From the NCBI RefSeq assembly GCF_904849725.1, contig NC_058521.1, positions 433,584,676 through 433,648,675 of the forward strand: 64,000 bases of DNA, given 5' to 3'. The stretch is from Hordeum vulgare subsp. vulgare (lineage: Eukaryota > Streptophyta > Magnoliopsida > Poales > Poaceae). The notes beneath the pieces were generated by a model, which worked only from the letters and a program-made list of their open reading frames with translations, was not told the origin of the DNA and made no database searches. A program made the position numbers and the translations under genes. Positions 10,071 through 21,080 of this stretch are shown here, piece by piece. Each line of letters begins with the position of its first letter. Within the stretch, counting starts at the first letter, position 1.

Positions 10071-13000
10071 TGTGGGGACCCTGACTTACTAGTTGAGAAT
10101 CGCCGTGCTCAGTGATCCCAGAGATCAATGCTCACCGAACACAGATACTGAATAAAGAGTCTTACATCCAAGTACCGATTATTACAACACATGACCGAAG
10201 GGTCAAGTTCACAAGACAGGCCTAAGGCCAAATCACACGATTACACTAATAGCGGAAACACAGGGCTAAGCGGGTGCCCATGCCATCAAGCCTACACCGA
10301 CAGGCATTCTGACTCAGAAGTGTCCTAGTTTGCACGGGCGTCGCCGAATACGTACTCATCTCCAGACTCCGGTCCTTCCATGTCTGGTCAATAGCATAAC
10401 TAGTGGCAAGCCAATGAGTACGTTGAATGTACTCGCAAACATCCCACGATATGAACAATGAAAGTGAAGGATAACAATGTCATGCATTTTCTAGTATAAC
10501 TCATCTCGGTGGAATGATCATGAATATGCATCAAGATAAATAATTACTCTTGAAGAACATGTTACAGATACCAATATATCTGTCGAGGGCTGAACCATAT
10601 GGGTTCACCCTATATGCCAAGTCACCGAACTTGGTCATATCATTGCTATGCAACATCCTTCTCAACACCACACACACAACTCACGCACACTTGGTTTATG
10701 CGGAAATATCAGGACGTAGTTTAAGCAGGATTACCCAACAGTCCTTGACCGTGGACACGGCTATTCGAATAGTTCACACTCTGCAGAGGTAGTACGCTGG
10801 ACCCACGAGATCCGGGAAACTTCCGTGTCTCCACGACTCGCGGTATATCACATACCCAAGGTAAGTACCCGATCAATGCATTTCCCCTGACAATACTAGA
10901 CAAAGAGGTCCACTCGATTGGTACCCAACGCACATGTCGTACGTCTTTCGAGCACCAACTCTGGACAATACCGACCATGCGGGGACCAACGGTGTGACTG
11001 GAACTCATAAAAATGGCATAGTCGTCCTACCCAGCACGACCCCATCACGTGAGTGACTACAATCACTCCCACCACTAGTAATGTGGCTCTTTGCTAGCAC
11101 CGAACAGAGTAATTAACATAGCCCGTCCCATAAGGGGTATCGTGGTCGTACTGGTAAGGTTGGGACGGTCGACACATCATAAATCTAATCCCATTTCCGA
11201 AACCTTACTCACACAAATACGGGGTGCATCACTTCACCAAAAGTGACCACCTAACTCATCATCACCCTCGGGCATTAGTGGCACCCGACGGGGTTTTCAT
11301 AAACTCTTGTTTTATGACAACATCATGCTCATGATTATACTACTACTATCTTTACTTGTCAACATGGTATTAGCATGACCCTAAGGGGTAGAGTCAAGCT
11401 CAATGCAAGTGCTCCGGGGGAGCCTGCGGTAACGTCCCATCAAAGGGGCACCGACACTTACGATCATATGCAACGGAAAATACTTGCTATATAACATGCA
11501 AAGTAATCATATGCTCAATCAAGGTCAAAGGGTTGCTTGCCATGGTCAGCTAAGTATCCGGGGTCTTCGAGGTCTTCCACTCTGATTCCCTCGTCACACG
11601 GGTTTTCTATCGTCGATAAAACCACAAATAAGAAATAGCTCACACAGAACCAGTCTACAAAGTTATTTTAAAAATGCTCCCTATTTCTGATAAATCAAAG
11701 ATATCATTTTGAAAATACTTGCCTAAATTTTCCTTGAAGGAATATTTTTGAAAACAACCAAGCAGAAGCAAAACTATTCTATTTCAGTCTTTTTTAATAT
11801 TGCAAAATAGATTACTTGCTGGAAAAATTCATCTAAGCATATTATTAAATACTTCACATTTTTATAAAAATAACAGTGGAAGAATATATTTTTACACTCG
11901 TTAAATGTTTTTATAAAAATCTTAGAAATCCAGGTTTTAAAATAAAAGAAAACACAGGCCAGCTCCTGGCCTGGCTCGGCCTAGAGCTGGGCTGGCCCAT
12001 GGCGAGCCGACAACCTGCCCAGGCGCACGCGCCGTCAGGTTTGAACCTGACACGCGGGGCCCTGCGGTCAGCGGTCGAGGCTAGCGCGGGGGAGGAGGCT
12101 GGGCAACCGATAGGTGGGGCACACCTGTCGAGGTCGTCTCCTACTTCCAGCCAAAGAGGAGGAGGAGGAGGCCGACGTGGCTGCCGAGGTGCTCAAGCTC
12201 CAATGAGCACGGGAATGGGTTCGCCTGACCGTCGCCTACCTGCTGGTGGTCGAAACAACGACGGGGAGGCAGGGGTTCGCCGGCGACGAGGAGGCCGTGG
12301 TGGAGGGGTTTCGGGAAGTGGTCCAGGAGGTTGCTAGAGACACGGGAAAGCTCGGGCGAGTTAGGGGAAAGCTTCCTGGGGTCAAGGGGGTCAGTTTGGT
12401 GGGTCGAGTGGCGCAGGAACCGTCGTGTAAACGGAGATCGACTGGAGCTCCGAGGCGGAGGGGCCTCGGTCGATCTCGAGCACCAGGGCTCTGCTGGGTT
12501 GCTGGGGTGGCTAGGGAGGTGCTAGTGGACGCGGCGAACCTATCTGAGGGGTGCTGGAGCGAGGGGAGGGCTATTTATAGGCCCGCGACGGTGAGCAGAC
12601 GTGGGTGCGCCGGTGACTCACCTTGGCGTGCATGGGGGGTGCAGAGAGACGTTGGGGTTGAAACCACGATCTCAGGACGTGGTATTGGACTGCCCGAACC
12701 GTCTGCTGTAGAGAGAGAGAGAGGAGAGCTGCATTCGTGGCCGCGCAAGCTTGGCCGAATCTGGAGCGCGTGGGCACGCGTCGTGCGAGCTCTTGCGCGA
12801 GAGAGGAGGGGCCCTGAGGCTTGCCCGACGCAGAGGGGTTGTCGGGGAAGGGGTTGGACATCTCGGGGGAGGCTGGAACTAGCCGAGGGCGTCGCCCCCA
12901 CCTCGAAGACTCCCTGTAGCGCGCAGAGCGCAGTATTGGCATGCCATGGCATGCTGGTGCGCTCTCACGCACTTTGGACGTGTCTAGTATGTCCTGGCAC

Positions 13001-14181
13001 TTGCTGGGGGTATGGTTAGCTATTTGGTTCTAGTGGGAGCTTCGGCTGGTTAAAGGAGGCAAGAAATACTGGTGCTGTCAATCATGAACTGATGTCTAAA
13101 TTGGGGTTTTTGACCTTTTCACTTTGAACCAGTGAGGGGCTAGTTGACTGGGGTTAGCTACTGGTGCTGGCTACTTAATCTAAGAGTTTGAAGCAAAGGA
13201 GTTTGGTTTAGCTGTGGCTAAGGTGGCTTTTTCCTCTTTGTCAGAAGGTGTTCGATAGTGGTCACTCGAGGTTGCACCCCACCACTTAACATGTTTGGTT
13301 TTGGGGATAACCCATGGAGTTCCACCAAATTTGAGCTCCATTGGACAAGTTTAGCTTTGTAAACTTGAAATCACTCCAATATGACCAGATCTTGTTCCTT
13401 CCAAAGGGAGTGTGTGCAAACTAAGTCCCACATATCCCATTTTGGTGCAGAACCCTCATTTGAGGTATTAGGCACTCGTGCAAAGTTTTAGCTTCATAGG
13501 GCAAACTTTGCTATGTAGAGTTGCTCTAACTTGATTCAATACAAACAGGTTTTTAGGGTTATTTGGGGTCCTTACCCACCTTTGATCAAGGTGAAACTTC
13601 ATGTGGACGCCAAACAAGGCTGAGGGGCATCACTGGAACTTTCTAGGAATTTATTGAGAATATTTCCTTTGGAAATATTTCAAAATGCCAAAACAGACAG
13701 AAATAGCTTTTATAGTTTTAATCAATAAATATAATATAAAATGGGGTTTAAAATCCTATGTATGGAAAATATATGTCCTTCTGATCATCTCTAAATTTAA
13801 TCAGATTTTTCCAAAGGAGAAAAGTATTTTTCCATGTTGGAATACCAATTCTGACCTTAGAAATTGACATGTTATGTAATTGGGAAAATGGTGTTGAAAT
13901 ATAAAGATAGGTAAAAATCAGATTACCAAATATGAGTGGAAGCAGTGCTTGCTATCAAGGACATGTAGTGCAACTCAAGGTGGTTTTACTTTGGTTATCA
14001 AAGGTTTTTGAAAATTAGAAAAAAAAATACCAAAAAGGATTTTAGGGTTTTAAACCTCACATGATCAAACATACAAGCATACAATGTCAATCATGGCACT
14101 CACAACATTAGTTTTGAAAAAGTTTTAACAAGATCAGAATTTTACAACACAGATAGGTGATAGCAAAAACAGGGTTTGACA
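10071..14181 (-). mobile_element. 4.1-kb solo LTR, unassigned family
   Basis: TSD TTGAT at 10066-10070 and 14182-14186. Ends are TG...CA in either direction (TGTGGGGACC at the left, GGGTTTGACA at the right). No second copy, PBS, PPT or gag/pol lies inside, so it is a solo LTR, one of the longer LTRs known in plants. A minus-strand TATAAATA at about 12572-12580 followed by C-rich sequence suggests minus orientation. The central part (11950-12960) is GC-rich and open in several frames without codon-like constraint. Family not recognised. Confidence 0.8.
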
Positions 14182-14186
14182 TTGAT

Positions 14187-14746
14187 CCTTCCCATAGGTT
14201 TCTTAATAGTAGAATCCGCAAGATGCAAATTAAGAGAGCACTCATCAATCTCATTGAAGCCTAGAACGTCACATCAAGATTTTGGTATTGCGGAAACACT
14301 AGCACCCAAATCACACAAAGCATTGCATTCATAATTTTTAATCTTGATTTTCATAGTAGGTTCCCACTCATCATGAAGTTTATAGGCATAGATATCTCCA
14401 ACTCAAGTTTCTCTTCAAGAGATTTCATCATAGCATCAATGATATGATCGGTAAAGGCCTTATTTTGGCTATAAGCATGTGGAGAGTTTAGCATGGATTG
14501 CATCAAGGAAATACACTCAATCAAAGAGCAACTATCACAATTAAATTCCTTGAAATCCAAAGTAGTAATTTCATCACTACTCAAAGTTTTGATATCCTCT
14601 ACTCCACTTTGAGTATTTATAGCATCAAGATAAGTAGACTCCGAATCATTGGGGCGTTTCTCAACCAAAGTGGATTCATATCCAGCCCCATCATCATTAC
14701 GATTGACATTAGAGAACAAGGATTCAATAGGAGTCACACCAAGCAC
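14187..14746 (-). pseudogene. gag C-terminus and N-terminal protease half with active site
   Basis: An open frame at 14351-14746 runs into the protease active-site region, which reads CDLGASVSAIPKS at about 14280-14325 and is followed by a stop. DLGAS corresponds to the retropepsin D-T/S-G-A/S motif with T replaced by L, as is common in these plant gag-pro genes. Downstream the frame continues ECSLNLHLADSTIKKPMGR up to the solo LTR. The frame differs from that of the gag N-terminus at 15397-15987, so a frameshift separates them. Confidence 0.75.
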
Positions 14747-15239
14747 TTTAAGATCTTCGTGATTCTCATCACGAGAACACGCCTTTTTAAGTCATTCATG
14801 TCTAGCACGAATTTGGGTGGTTCTTTCTTTACTCTCATTCATGGAATCACGCATAGCTTTCTAAGTTTCATCCATATTAATCTTGGGATGAGCACATCTC
14901 AATTTCAAAGCATCAATATCAAGAGACATTCTATCAACGGTCCTAGCCAAGTCATCAATTTTAAGCAGTTTTTCTTCTATGGACGCATTGAAAATCTTTT
15001 GCGAATTGATAAACTCTTTCATATTACTCTCAAGATCAGAGGGTAATTTATTATAATTTCCATCAACATTGTTGTAGGAATTTCCAAAGTTATTAGAGGG
15101 ATTACTAGGAAAAGGCCTAGGATTATAGTTACCTCTATAAGCATTCTTGTTGCCAAAATTATTTCAACCAACAAAATTGACTTCCAAATTTTCATTGCAA
15201 TTCTCAATCAAGGAAGACAAAGGCATACCATTTGGATCT

Positions 15240-15987
15240 AGAGGAGCACCTTTACTAGCAAACAATTTCATTAACTCATCCATTTAGCACTCAAAGAGTT
15301 AATTTCTTCTATAGCATGCACTTTTTGACTAGTAGGTGACCTTTCAGTGTGCCATTGAGAATAGTTTGTCATGATATAATCTAGGAGTTTTGTGGCTTAT
15401 CCTAGTGTGATTTCCATAAAAGTTCCATGAGAGGCGGAATCCAAGATATTTCTAGAAGCAAAATTCAAACCAACATAGAAAATTTGTATAATCATCCAAA
15501 GACTCAGGCCATGAGCGGGACAATTTCTAATCATTAATTTCATTCTCTCCCAAGATTGTGAAACATGTTCACGATCTAGTTGCTTAAAATTCATGATATC
15601 ATTACAGAGATAGATAATCTTAGCCGGTGGAAAATACTTGGAAATAAAGGCATCCTTACACTTGTTCTATGAATCAATACTATTTTTGGGTAAAGATGAA
15701 AACCAAGTTTTTGCTCAATATCGTAATGAGAACGGAAAAAGCTTAAATTTAATCATATCATTATCCACATCTTTCTTCTTTTGCATATCGCATAACTCAA
15801 TGGAGGTATTAAGATGGGATGAGGCATCTTCACTGGGAAGGCCGGAAAATTGCTCTTTCATAACGAGATTCAGCAAGGCATCATTAATTTCATATGATTC
15901 CGCACTAGTGGCGGGAGCAATCGGAGTACTAATAAAATCATTATTATTAGTATTCGAGAAGTCACACAATTTAGTGTTTTCAGACAT
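15240..15987 (-). pseudogene. gag N-terminal region of the Sabrina-like element
   Basis: The start codon at 15987 opens MSENTKLCDFSN, with the family's MKEQFSGLPSEDASSHLNT and LKLFPFSLR blocks, then (same frame, past stops) FPPAKI, MNFKQLD, WERMKLMIRNCPAHGL and FYVGLN, the retrotransposon gag (capsid) pattern. Stops at about 15713 and 15396 and further lesions break it. In the family gag forms the virus-like particle. The chosen start lies 190 bp from the PBS, as expected for a first gag codon. Confidence 0.8.
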
Positions 15988-16177
15988 GGTGACTTAGCAA
16001 GAAGACAAGCACGCAAGCAACAGAAAGCAAGCGAAAGAAAAGGGCGAACGAAAAAGGCAAATATTTTTGTATTTTTTTCTAGAAGTGGGGGAGAGGAAAA
16101 CGAGAGACAAAAGGCAAATAATGTAAATGCAAGGGATGAGTTTGCGATAGTTACTTGGATATGCTTCACTTGAATAC

Positions 16178-16195
16178 TCCCCGGCAACGGCACCA
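16178..16195 (-). other. Primer-binding site, tRNA-Asp type
   Basis: Minus strand reads TGGTGCCGTTGCCGGGGA, one mismatch (C to T) from the complement of the plant tRNA-Asp 3' end (TGGCGCCGTTGCCGGGG). It lies 11 bp from the inner end of the 5' LTR. Confidence 0.85.
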
Positions 16196-16206
16196 GAAAT
16201 TCTTCT

Positions 16207-17713
16207 TGCTACTTCTCGAGATTGCGTTGGTTTTCCCTTGAAGAGGAAAGGGTGATGCAGCAAAGTAGCGATAAGTATTTCCCTCAGTTTGAGAACCAAG
16301 GTATCAATCCAGTAGGAGTATCAAGATGAGGCACCAATGAACCTGCGCAAAAACAAACAAACTTGCACCCAACGCGAAAAAGGGGTTGTCAATCCCTTCA
16401 CTATTATTTGCAAGGTGAGATCTGAAGGTGAAAAGTGCAACAAAGTAATTTCGTAGATTTGAATATAGGATGTGAAGTAGACCCGGGGCCATAGTGTTCA
16501 CTAGAGGCTTCTCTAATGATAGCAAGTATTACGGTGGGTGAACGAATTACTGTCGAGCAATTGATAGAATCGCACAAAGTCATGACGATATCTAAGGCAA
16601 TGATCATACATATAGGCATCATGTCCGAGACAAGTAGACCGATACTTTCTGCATCTACTACTATTACTCCACACATCGACCGCTATCCATCATGCATCTA
16701 GTGTATTGAGTTCATAACAAATAGAGTAACGCCTTAAGCAAGATGACATGATGTAGAGGGATAAATTCATGCAATATGATATAAACCCCATCTTTTTACC
16801 CTTGATGGAAACAACACGATGCGTGCCTCGCTACCCTTTCTATCAGTGGGTGAGGACACCACACGGTATGAACCCAAAACCAAGAACTTCTCCCATTGCA
16901 AGAATTATAGATCAAGTTGGCCCAACGAAACCCATAACTCGAAGAGAATTACAAGAATACGAAATCATGCATATAAGAGATCCGAGGAGACTCAAATAAT
17001 ATTCATAGATAATCTGATCATAGATCCACAATTCATCGGATCTCGACAAACACACCGCAATAGAAAGTTACATCGGATAGATCTCCATGAAGATCATGGA
17101 GAACTTTGTATTGAAGATCCAAGAGAGAGAAGAAGCCATCTAGCTACTAGATGTGGACCCGAAGGTCTGTGGTGAACCACTCACGCATCATCGGAGAGGC
17201 AATGGTGTTGATGAAGAAGCCCTCCGTCTCTGAATCCCCCTCCGACAGGGCACTAGAACGGTCCCCGGATGGGATCTTGCGGAGACAGAACCTTGCGGCG
17301 GCGGAAAAGTATTTTCATGGCTCTCTTCTTTGGTTTTGGGATTTTAGAGAATTTATAGGCGAAAGAGGTAGGGAAAAGAAGCCACGTGGGGCCCACAAGC
17401 CTTCCAAGCGCCCCCCCTAGGGCGCGCCTAAGGGGCTTGTGACCTCCCACGAGGTTTCCTGCCTTGGTTCTCAAGTCCCCTACGTATCTTCTGTTATGGA
17501 AAAAATCACCCCGCAGGTTTTATTTCGTTTGGACTCGGTTTAATATTCTTTTCTCAAAAACGTCAAAAACACGAAATAAACATAAACTTCCACTTGGCAC
17601 TGAGTTAATAGGTTAGTCCCAAAAATAGCATATTCATGCATATAAAACATCCAAATTTGATAACATAATAGCATGAAACCATCAAAAATTATAGATACGT
17701 TGGAGACGTATCA
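16207..17713 (-). repeat. 5' LTR of the Sabrina-like element
   Basis: Minus orientation starts TGATACGTCTCCAACG at 17713 and ends AGTAGCA at 16207, 1507 bp, uninterrupted. It shows the pre-insertion state of the site used by the hAT in the partner LTR. The hairpin CACAAGC (17394) / GCTTGTG (17435) with a GGCGCGCC core lies upstream of a minus-strand TATAAAT at about 17354-17360. Confidence 0.92.
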
Positions 17714-17810
17714 GCCACCTCTGTGCGTGTAGTAGTACGGCACCAGGCAGCGGTAGTACCACTCTGCTCAGGCTGACAATGGGGGTAATGGTTGGATTCT
17801 TTTCCCAAAC

Positions 17811-17818
17811 TATATAAA
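17811..17818 (+). promoter_or_regulatory. TATA box of the Sirevirus 5' LTR
   Basis: TATATAAA followed by GGGGGTCTTCTTCCCC; the same TATATAAA stands at 29956-29963 in the 3' LTR. It lies downstream of the GGTAGTACCGC array and about 700 bp before the LTR end, a normal U3/R position. Confidence 0.7.
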
Positions 17819-18527
17819 GGGGGTCTTCTTCCCCAAGAAGACCACCTCTTCCCTTCCCAAGCTCCATTGTTGCTCCAAAGCTCATTTTCGCCCGATCTCT
17901 TTCCCTAGTCAATCAAACTTGTTGATTTTCTAGGGATTGCTCAAGAAGGGCCCGATCTACACTTCACCAAGAGATATTTGATTCCCCCCACTAATACCTT
18001 GCGGATCTTATTACTCTTGGGTGTTTGAGCACCCTAGACGGTTGAGGTCACCCCAGAGCCACATTCCATTGTGGTGAAGCTCCGTGGTCTTGTTGGGAGC
18101 CTCCAAGCTTTGTGTGGAGATTGCCCCAACCTTGTTTGTAAAGGTCCGGTCGCCACCTTCAAGGGCACCGCTAGTGGAATCACGACATCTCGAATTGTGT
18201 GAAGGCGTGAGGAGAATACGGTGGCCTTAGTGTTGTGCCTCCACACCGCTCCAACGGAGACGTACTTCCCTTCAAAGGGAAGGAACTTCGGTAACACATC
18301 CTCGTGTCCACCGGTTCTACTTGTGGTTATCTCTTACGTTGTACTTATTATTGTAGTGTTGTATTCCTTGCTTGCACTAATTGTTGTTGTTGGTAGCATC
18401 ATATAGGTTACTCACCTAGTTGTTCGTCTAGAGAACCTTTTGTTGCTAACCTAATTTGCTAAGAAAAGTTAAAAATTGGTAGTTGCCTATTCACCCCCCT
18501 CTAGTCAACCATATCGACCCTTTCAAT

Positions 18528-18540
18528 TGGTATCAGAGCC
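18528..18540 (+). other. Primer-binding site, initiator tRNA-Met type
   Basis: TGGTATCAGAGCC, two bases after the 5' LTR end, is the standard copia PBS complementary to the 3' end of plant initiator tRNA-Met. Confidence 0.95.
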
Positions 18541-18576
18541 TCGTTTCTTTGTTAAGGGTTTCACCACCCGAAGAGT

Positions 18577-19800
18577 ATGGTTGACAATGGTGGTAGTGGG
18601 AATGAAGTGCCCGAGGCTGTGGAGTTGAGTTCCATCACACGTGACGACTTGAATGAGGTTATGGCCTCACTTAAGACGTGCATGATGATCGAAGTCAAAT
18701 CCATGCTTATATAATTACTTGAGGGGTTGAAAAATTCTCCTGAAACGTTTCTTGTGTCTAAACCCACCACATCGAAGTCGGAGGCCAATTCCGAAAAGGA
18801 CGCGTCTAGAGGTACTCGAACTTGTTTCCCTCTTGACAAGAATGGGACCGGAACCTTTCCCCAGGTTCCTCCTCCCCGGGTCTATGGAGGACCGGTCCCT
18901 ACACTGCATATTAATAACCTTGGTTCTCCTCCTAAACTTGTTAAAGGTGATTTCGCTAATTGTTTTTTTCGCATCAAGTCTCATTTGAATCACAGCTCAA
19001 CAAATCTTTGGAGAATCGTCGAACTAGGCTTCTACCCACATGATCAAAACAACTTCACTCCAAGAGAAGAGGCGGACAATCAATACAATCATTCCATGTT
19101 GTCCATCCTTCAATCTGCGGTTCCTCCCAAAGATCTATCTAACTTGTGCCCCTTCACTCGTGCAAAGGATTGTTGGGAGCAGAACATCGTGTTGTACAAG
19201 GGGAGCTCAAGCATTCAACGGTCCAACTTTGAAGTGGTACTTGATGAGGCCGATGAGTTTGTGATGCTATAATATGAGGATCCTCGTGATCTATATCGAA
19301 GGCTGACTAATCTTGTCGTTGCTCTCCAAGATCATGGGAGGAACGATACGAATGACACTTGGATCAAGCACAAGTTTCTCAAGGCCATCATGCCATTCAA
19401 CAAATCCATGTCCTCCGTAATTCTTCAAAGGTCGGATTTCCACACCTTGACTTCAAGTGAAGTGTTGTATGAGTTCATTGTCATGAATATCATGAACAAG
19501 ACCGCCAACAATGCTCTTGCTCGTGCCGGTCCAAGAAAGCCTCAGCCAACCTTGCCTTGAGATCCAAGGTCATTTTGAATGAAGAAGAGGGCTGCCCGAA
19601 GACACAAAGTATGCCTATCATGAGCAGATGGCTCTTGCATCAAGGAAATTTTGGGGCAACAAGAGAAACTCAAGGCCTAACTTCTCCAAGAACAACTCTA
19701 GTGGGTCTAGGAACAAGCAATGAGTGAGGACATGATACAATTGCGGCAATGCGAGTCACTTTGTGGTGGATTGTCCTTATGAGAAGAGGGAAGACAACAG
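18577..19800 (+). pseudogene. gag of the Sirevirus
   Basis: The first ATG after the PBS opens MVDNGGSGNEVPEAVELSS. The frame crosses a stop near 18713, then shows the copia gag core PPRVYGGPVPTL, LVKGDFANCFFRIKSHLN, LWRIVELGFYPHD and CPFTRAKDCWE. A stop at 19270 and another at 19560 follow. The nucleocapsid zinc knuckle at about 19737-19790 reads YNCGNASHFVVDCPYEK, its first Cys codon changed to a stop. In the family gag forms the particle and the knuckle binds genomic RNA. Too many lesions for function. Confidence 0.85.
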
Positions 19801-19830
19801 GGGCAAGCTCATTCACAAAGACAAAGCCAA

Positions 19831-21051
19831 GTGGTGGCCCTTGAATATTACACCTCGGATGATGACGAGGATGATACAAGCGGTGAGGGGATGGCAATTG
19901 CTACCGTAGCCATTGCCACCTCCTCCCCCAAGGTTTCTCTCTTCAGCGCCACCAGCGAGAACCGTATCGCCAAGTGCCTTATGGCCAAAGTTATCAATAA
20001 GGTAACGCCCAACATCAAGACTACTATCACTACTACTCCTTCATTGTTAAATTGTGTTGATGATAGTGAAGTAGTGGTGTTTGATGAGAATGAGTTTGAA
20101 AAATTCTTGACTAAGCTCAAAGGTGAATCCAAGAAGCACTTTGTTGATCTTTTGGAACAACTTGGTGAGGCCAATGATCTCATTGAGTCTCATGAGGATA
20201 CTATATCCAAGATGGAGGGACATAGTCGCGAATACGCCGATAAGATTGCAGAACTATCCATTGCTCTAGAAGAAGAGAATGGTCTTCATTTGGCTCTTCA
20301 GGAGTCACGCAACGTTGATCATGCTAAACTGCAAAAAGATCTTGATCATGCTATTGTTCTTACTCGTGTGCTTAATTCCGAGGAAGTTGCACTTGGGGTT
20401 GGCCATAATAGACTCAAGGAAGAATTTGACACACTTGACAAGGCCCACAAGGTCTTGAAAGGTGTTCATCCCTCTCTTAAGGAGTCTCATGATCAACTCC
20501 AAGTAAAACTAACCAAGGAGATTTCTACTTGTCCTCCCTTCATTCTAATTGATAATGCTTGTGCTACTAACCCTTGTGAGCATGTGCATCTTGTGGAGGA
20601 GAATTCCAAGTTGAAAGAACAACTTGAGAAGGGCCTTGTGTCATGCATCCAAGGCGAGAAGAACCTAAATGAACTTTTGAGTAATCAAAAGGAAATTGTA
20701 GGAAAGGAGGGACTTGGGTTTGCACCCAAGTCTAAGAAGAATAAGAAGAACAAGACGAAGCAATCTCCTCCTCTCAAGGACACTTTTGTCAAAGAGGATG
20801 GGAGTACTCATAATAAGATGAAGAACAAGGAAGGGGGTGGCAATGCTAAGAAGGGAAAAACCACCTCCACCAACAAAGACGACAACTTTAAGCCCTCTTA
20901 TGTTTTATGTCGTGCTAGTGATGGGCATGTTTATGCTAAATTTGTTGGTTCTTGTTATGAGTACATTGAATGGTATATTTGGGTTCCTAAGACCCTTGTT
21001 TATAACATCAAAGGACCCATTCAAGAATGGGCACCTAAATCCAAGCATTGA
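19831..21051 (+). CDS. Coiled-coil segment between gag zinc knuckle and protease
   Basis: The longest unbroken frame of the element (about 406 codons). It continues from the gag knuckle, so the GTG at 19831 is only where the open stretch begins. Order: acidic start (YYTSDDDEDD), KFLTKLKGESKKHFVDLLEQ, then about 150 residues of heptad-like coiled coil rich in Glu, Lys and Leu, a Cys-containing block (CPPFILIDNACATNPCEH), a Lys/Asn-rich basic tract, and GPIQEWAPKSKH before a stop at 21051. Coiled coils in the gag-side region are a Sirevirus trait. The protease follows at 22660 after the solo LTR. The basic tract may bind nucleic acid (inference). Confidence 0.75.
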   Translation: MVALEYYTSDDDEDDTSGEGMAIATVAIATSSPKVSLFSATSENRIAKCLMAKVINKVTPNIKTTITTTPSLLNCVDDSEVVVFDENEFEKFLTKLKGESKKHFVDLLEQLGEANDLIESHEDTISKMEGHSREYADKIAELSIALEEENGLHLALQESRNVDHAKLQKDLDHAIVLTRVLNSEEVALGVGHNRLKEEFDTLDKAHKVLKGVHPSLKESHDQLQVKLTKEISTCPPFILIDNACATNPCEHVHLVEENSKLKEQLEKGLVSCIQGEKNLNELLSNQKEIVGKEGLGFAPKSKKNKKNKTKQSPPLKDTFVKEDGSTHNKMKNKEGGGNAKKGKTTSTNKDDNFKPSYVLCRASDGHVYAKFVGSCYEYIEWYIWVPKTLVYNIKGPIQEWAPKSKH

Positions 21052-21080
21052 TCTCTTGTAGGAGTTTGCTTCCGGTGGGG

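Larger units (their letters stand above)
3370..17713 (-). mobile_element. Complete non-autonomous gypsy element (Sabrina-like), nested in the Sirevirus 5' LTR
   Basis: TSD GCCAC is present at 3365-3369 and 17714-17718. LTRs are 3370-7003 (3' LTR, about 1510 bp without its hAT) and 16207-17713 (5' LTR, 1507 bp). The PBS at 16178-16195 matches tRNA-Asp with one mismatch, and a polypurine tract adjoins the 3' LTR. The internal region encodes gag and an aspartic protease but no RT, RNase H or integrase, so replication must have relied on another element. Inserts: hAT 4270-6385 and a 4.1-kb solo LTR 10071-14181. Confidence 0.9.
2670..18525 (+). repeat. 5' LTR of the Sirevirus, split by a gypsy insertion
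   Basis: The LTR consists of 2670-3369 and 17719-18525 (about 1507 bp) separated by the gypsy element with TSD GCCAC. It matches the second copy at 29166-43009 along its length. It carries an array of GCGGTAGTACCGC-like palindromes (about 3017-3352 and 17738-17760) upstream of a TATA box at 17811. It ends in CA at 18525, two bases before the PBS. Confidence 0.9.

Noticed and set aside
12246..13019. 257-codon plus-strand frame, rich in Arg, Gly and Glu
   Set aside because: Lies inside the 4.1-kb solo LTR in a GC-rich stretch where several frames on both strands are open; no domain, and probably antisense to the LTR.
16178..16195. Possible tRNA-Asp gene fragment at the PBS sites (also 41394, 55990)
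   Set aside because: Only the 18-base complement of the tRNA 3' end is present, beside LTRs: these are primer-binding sites.
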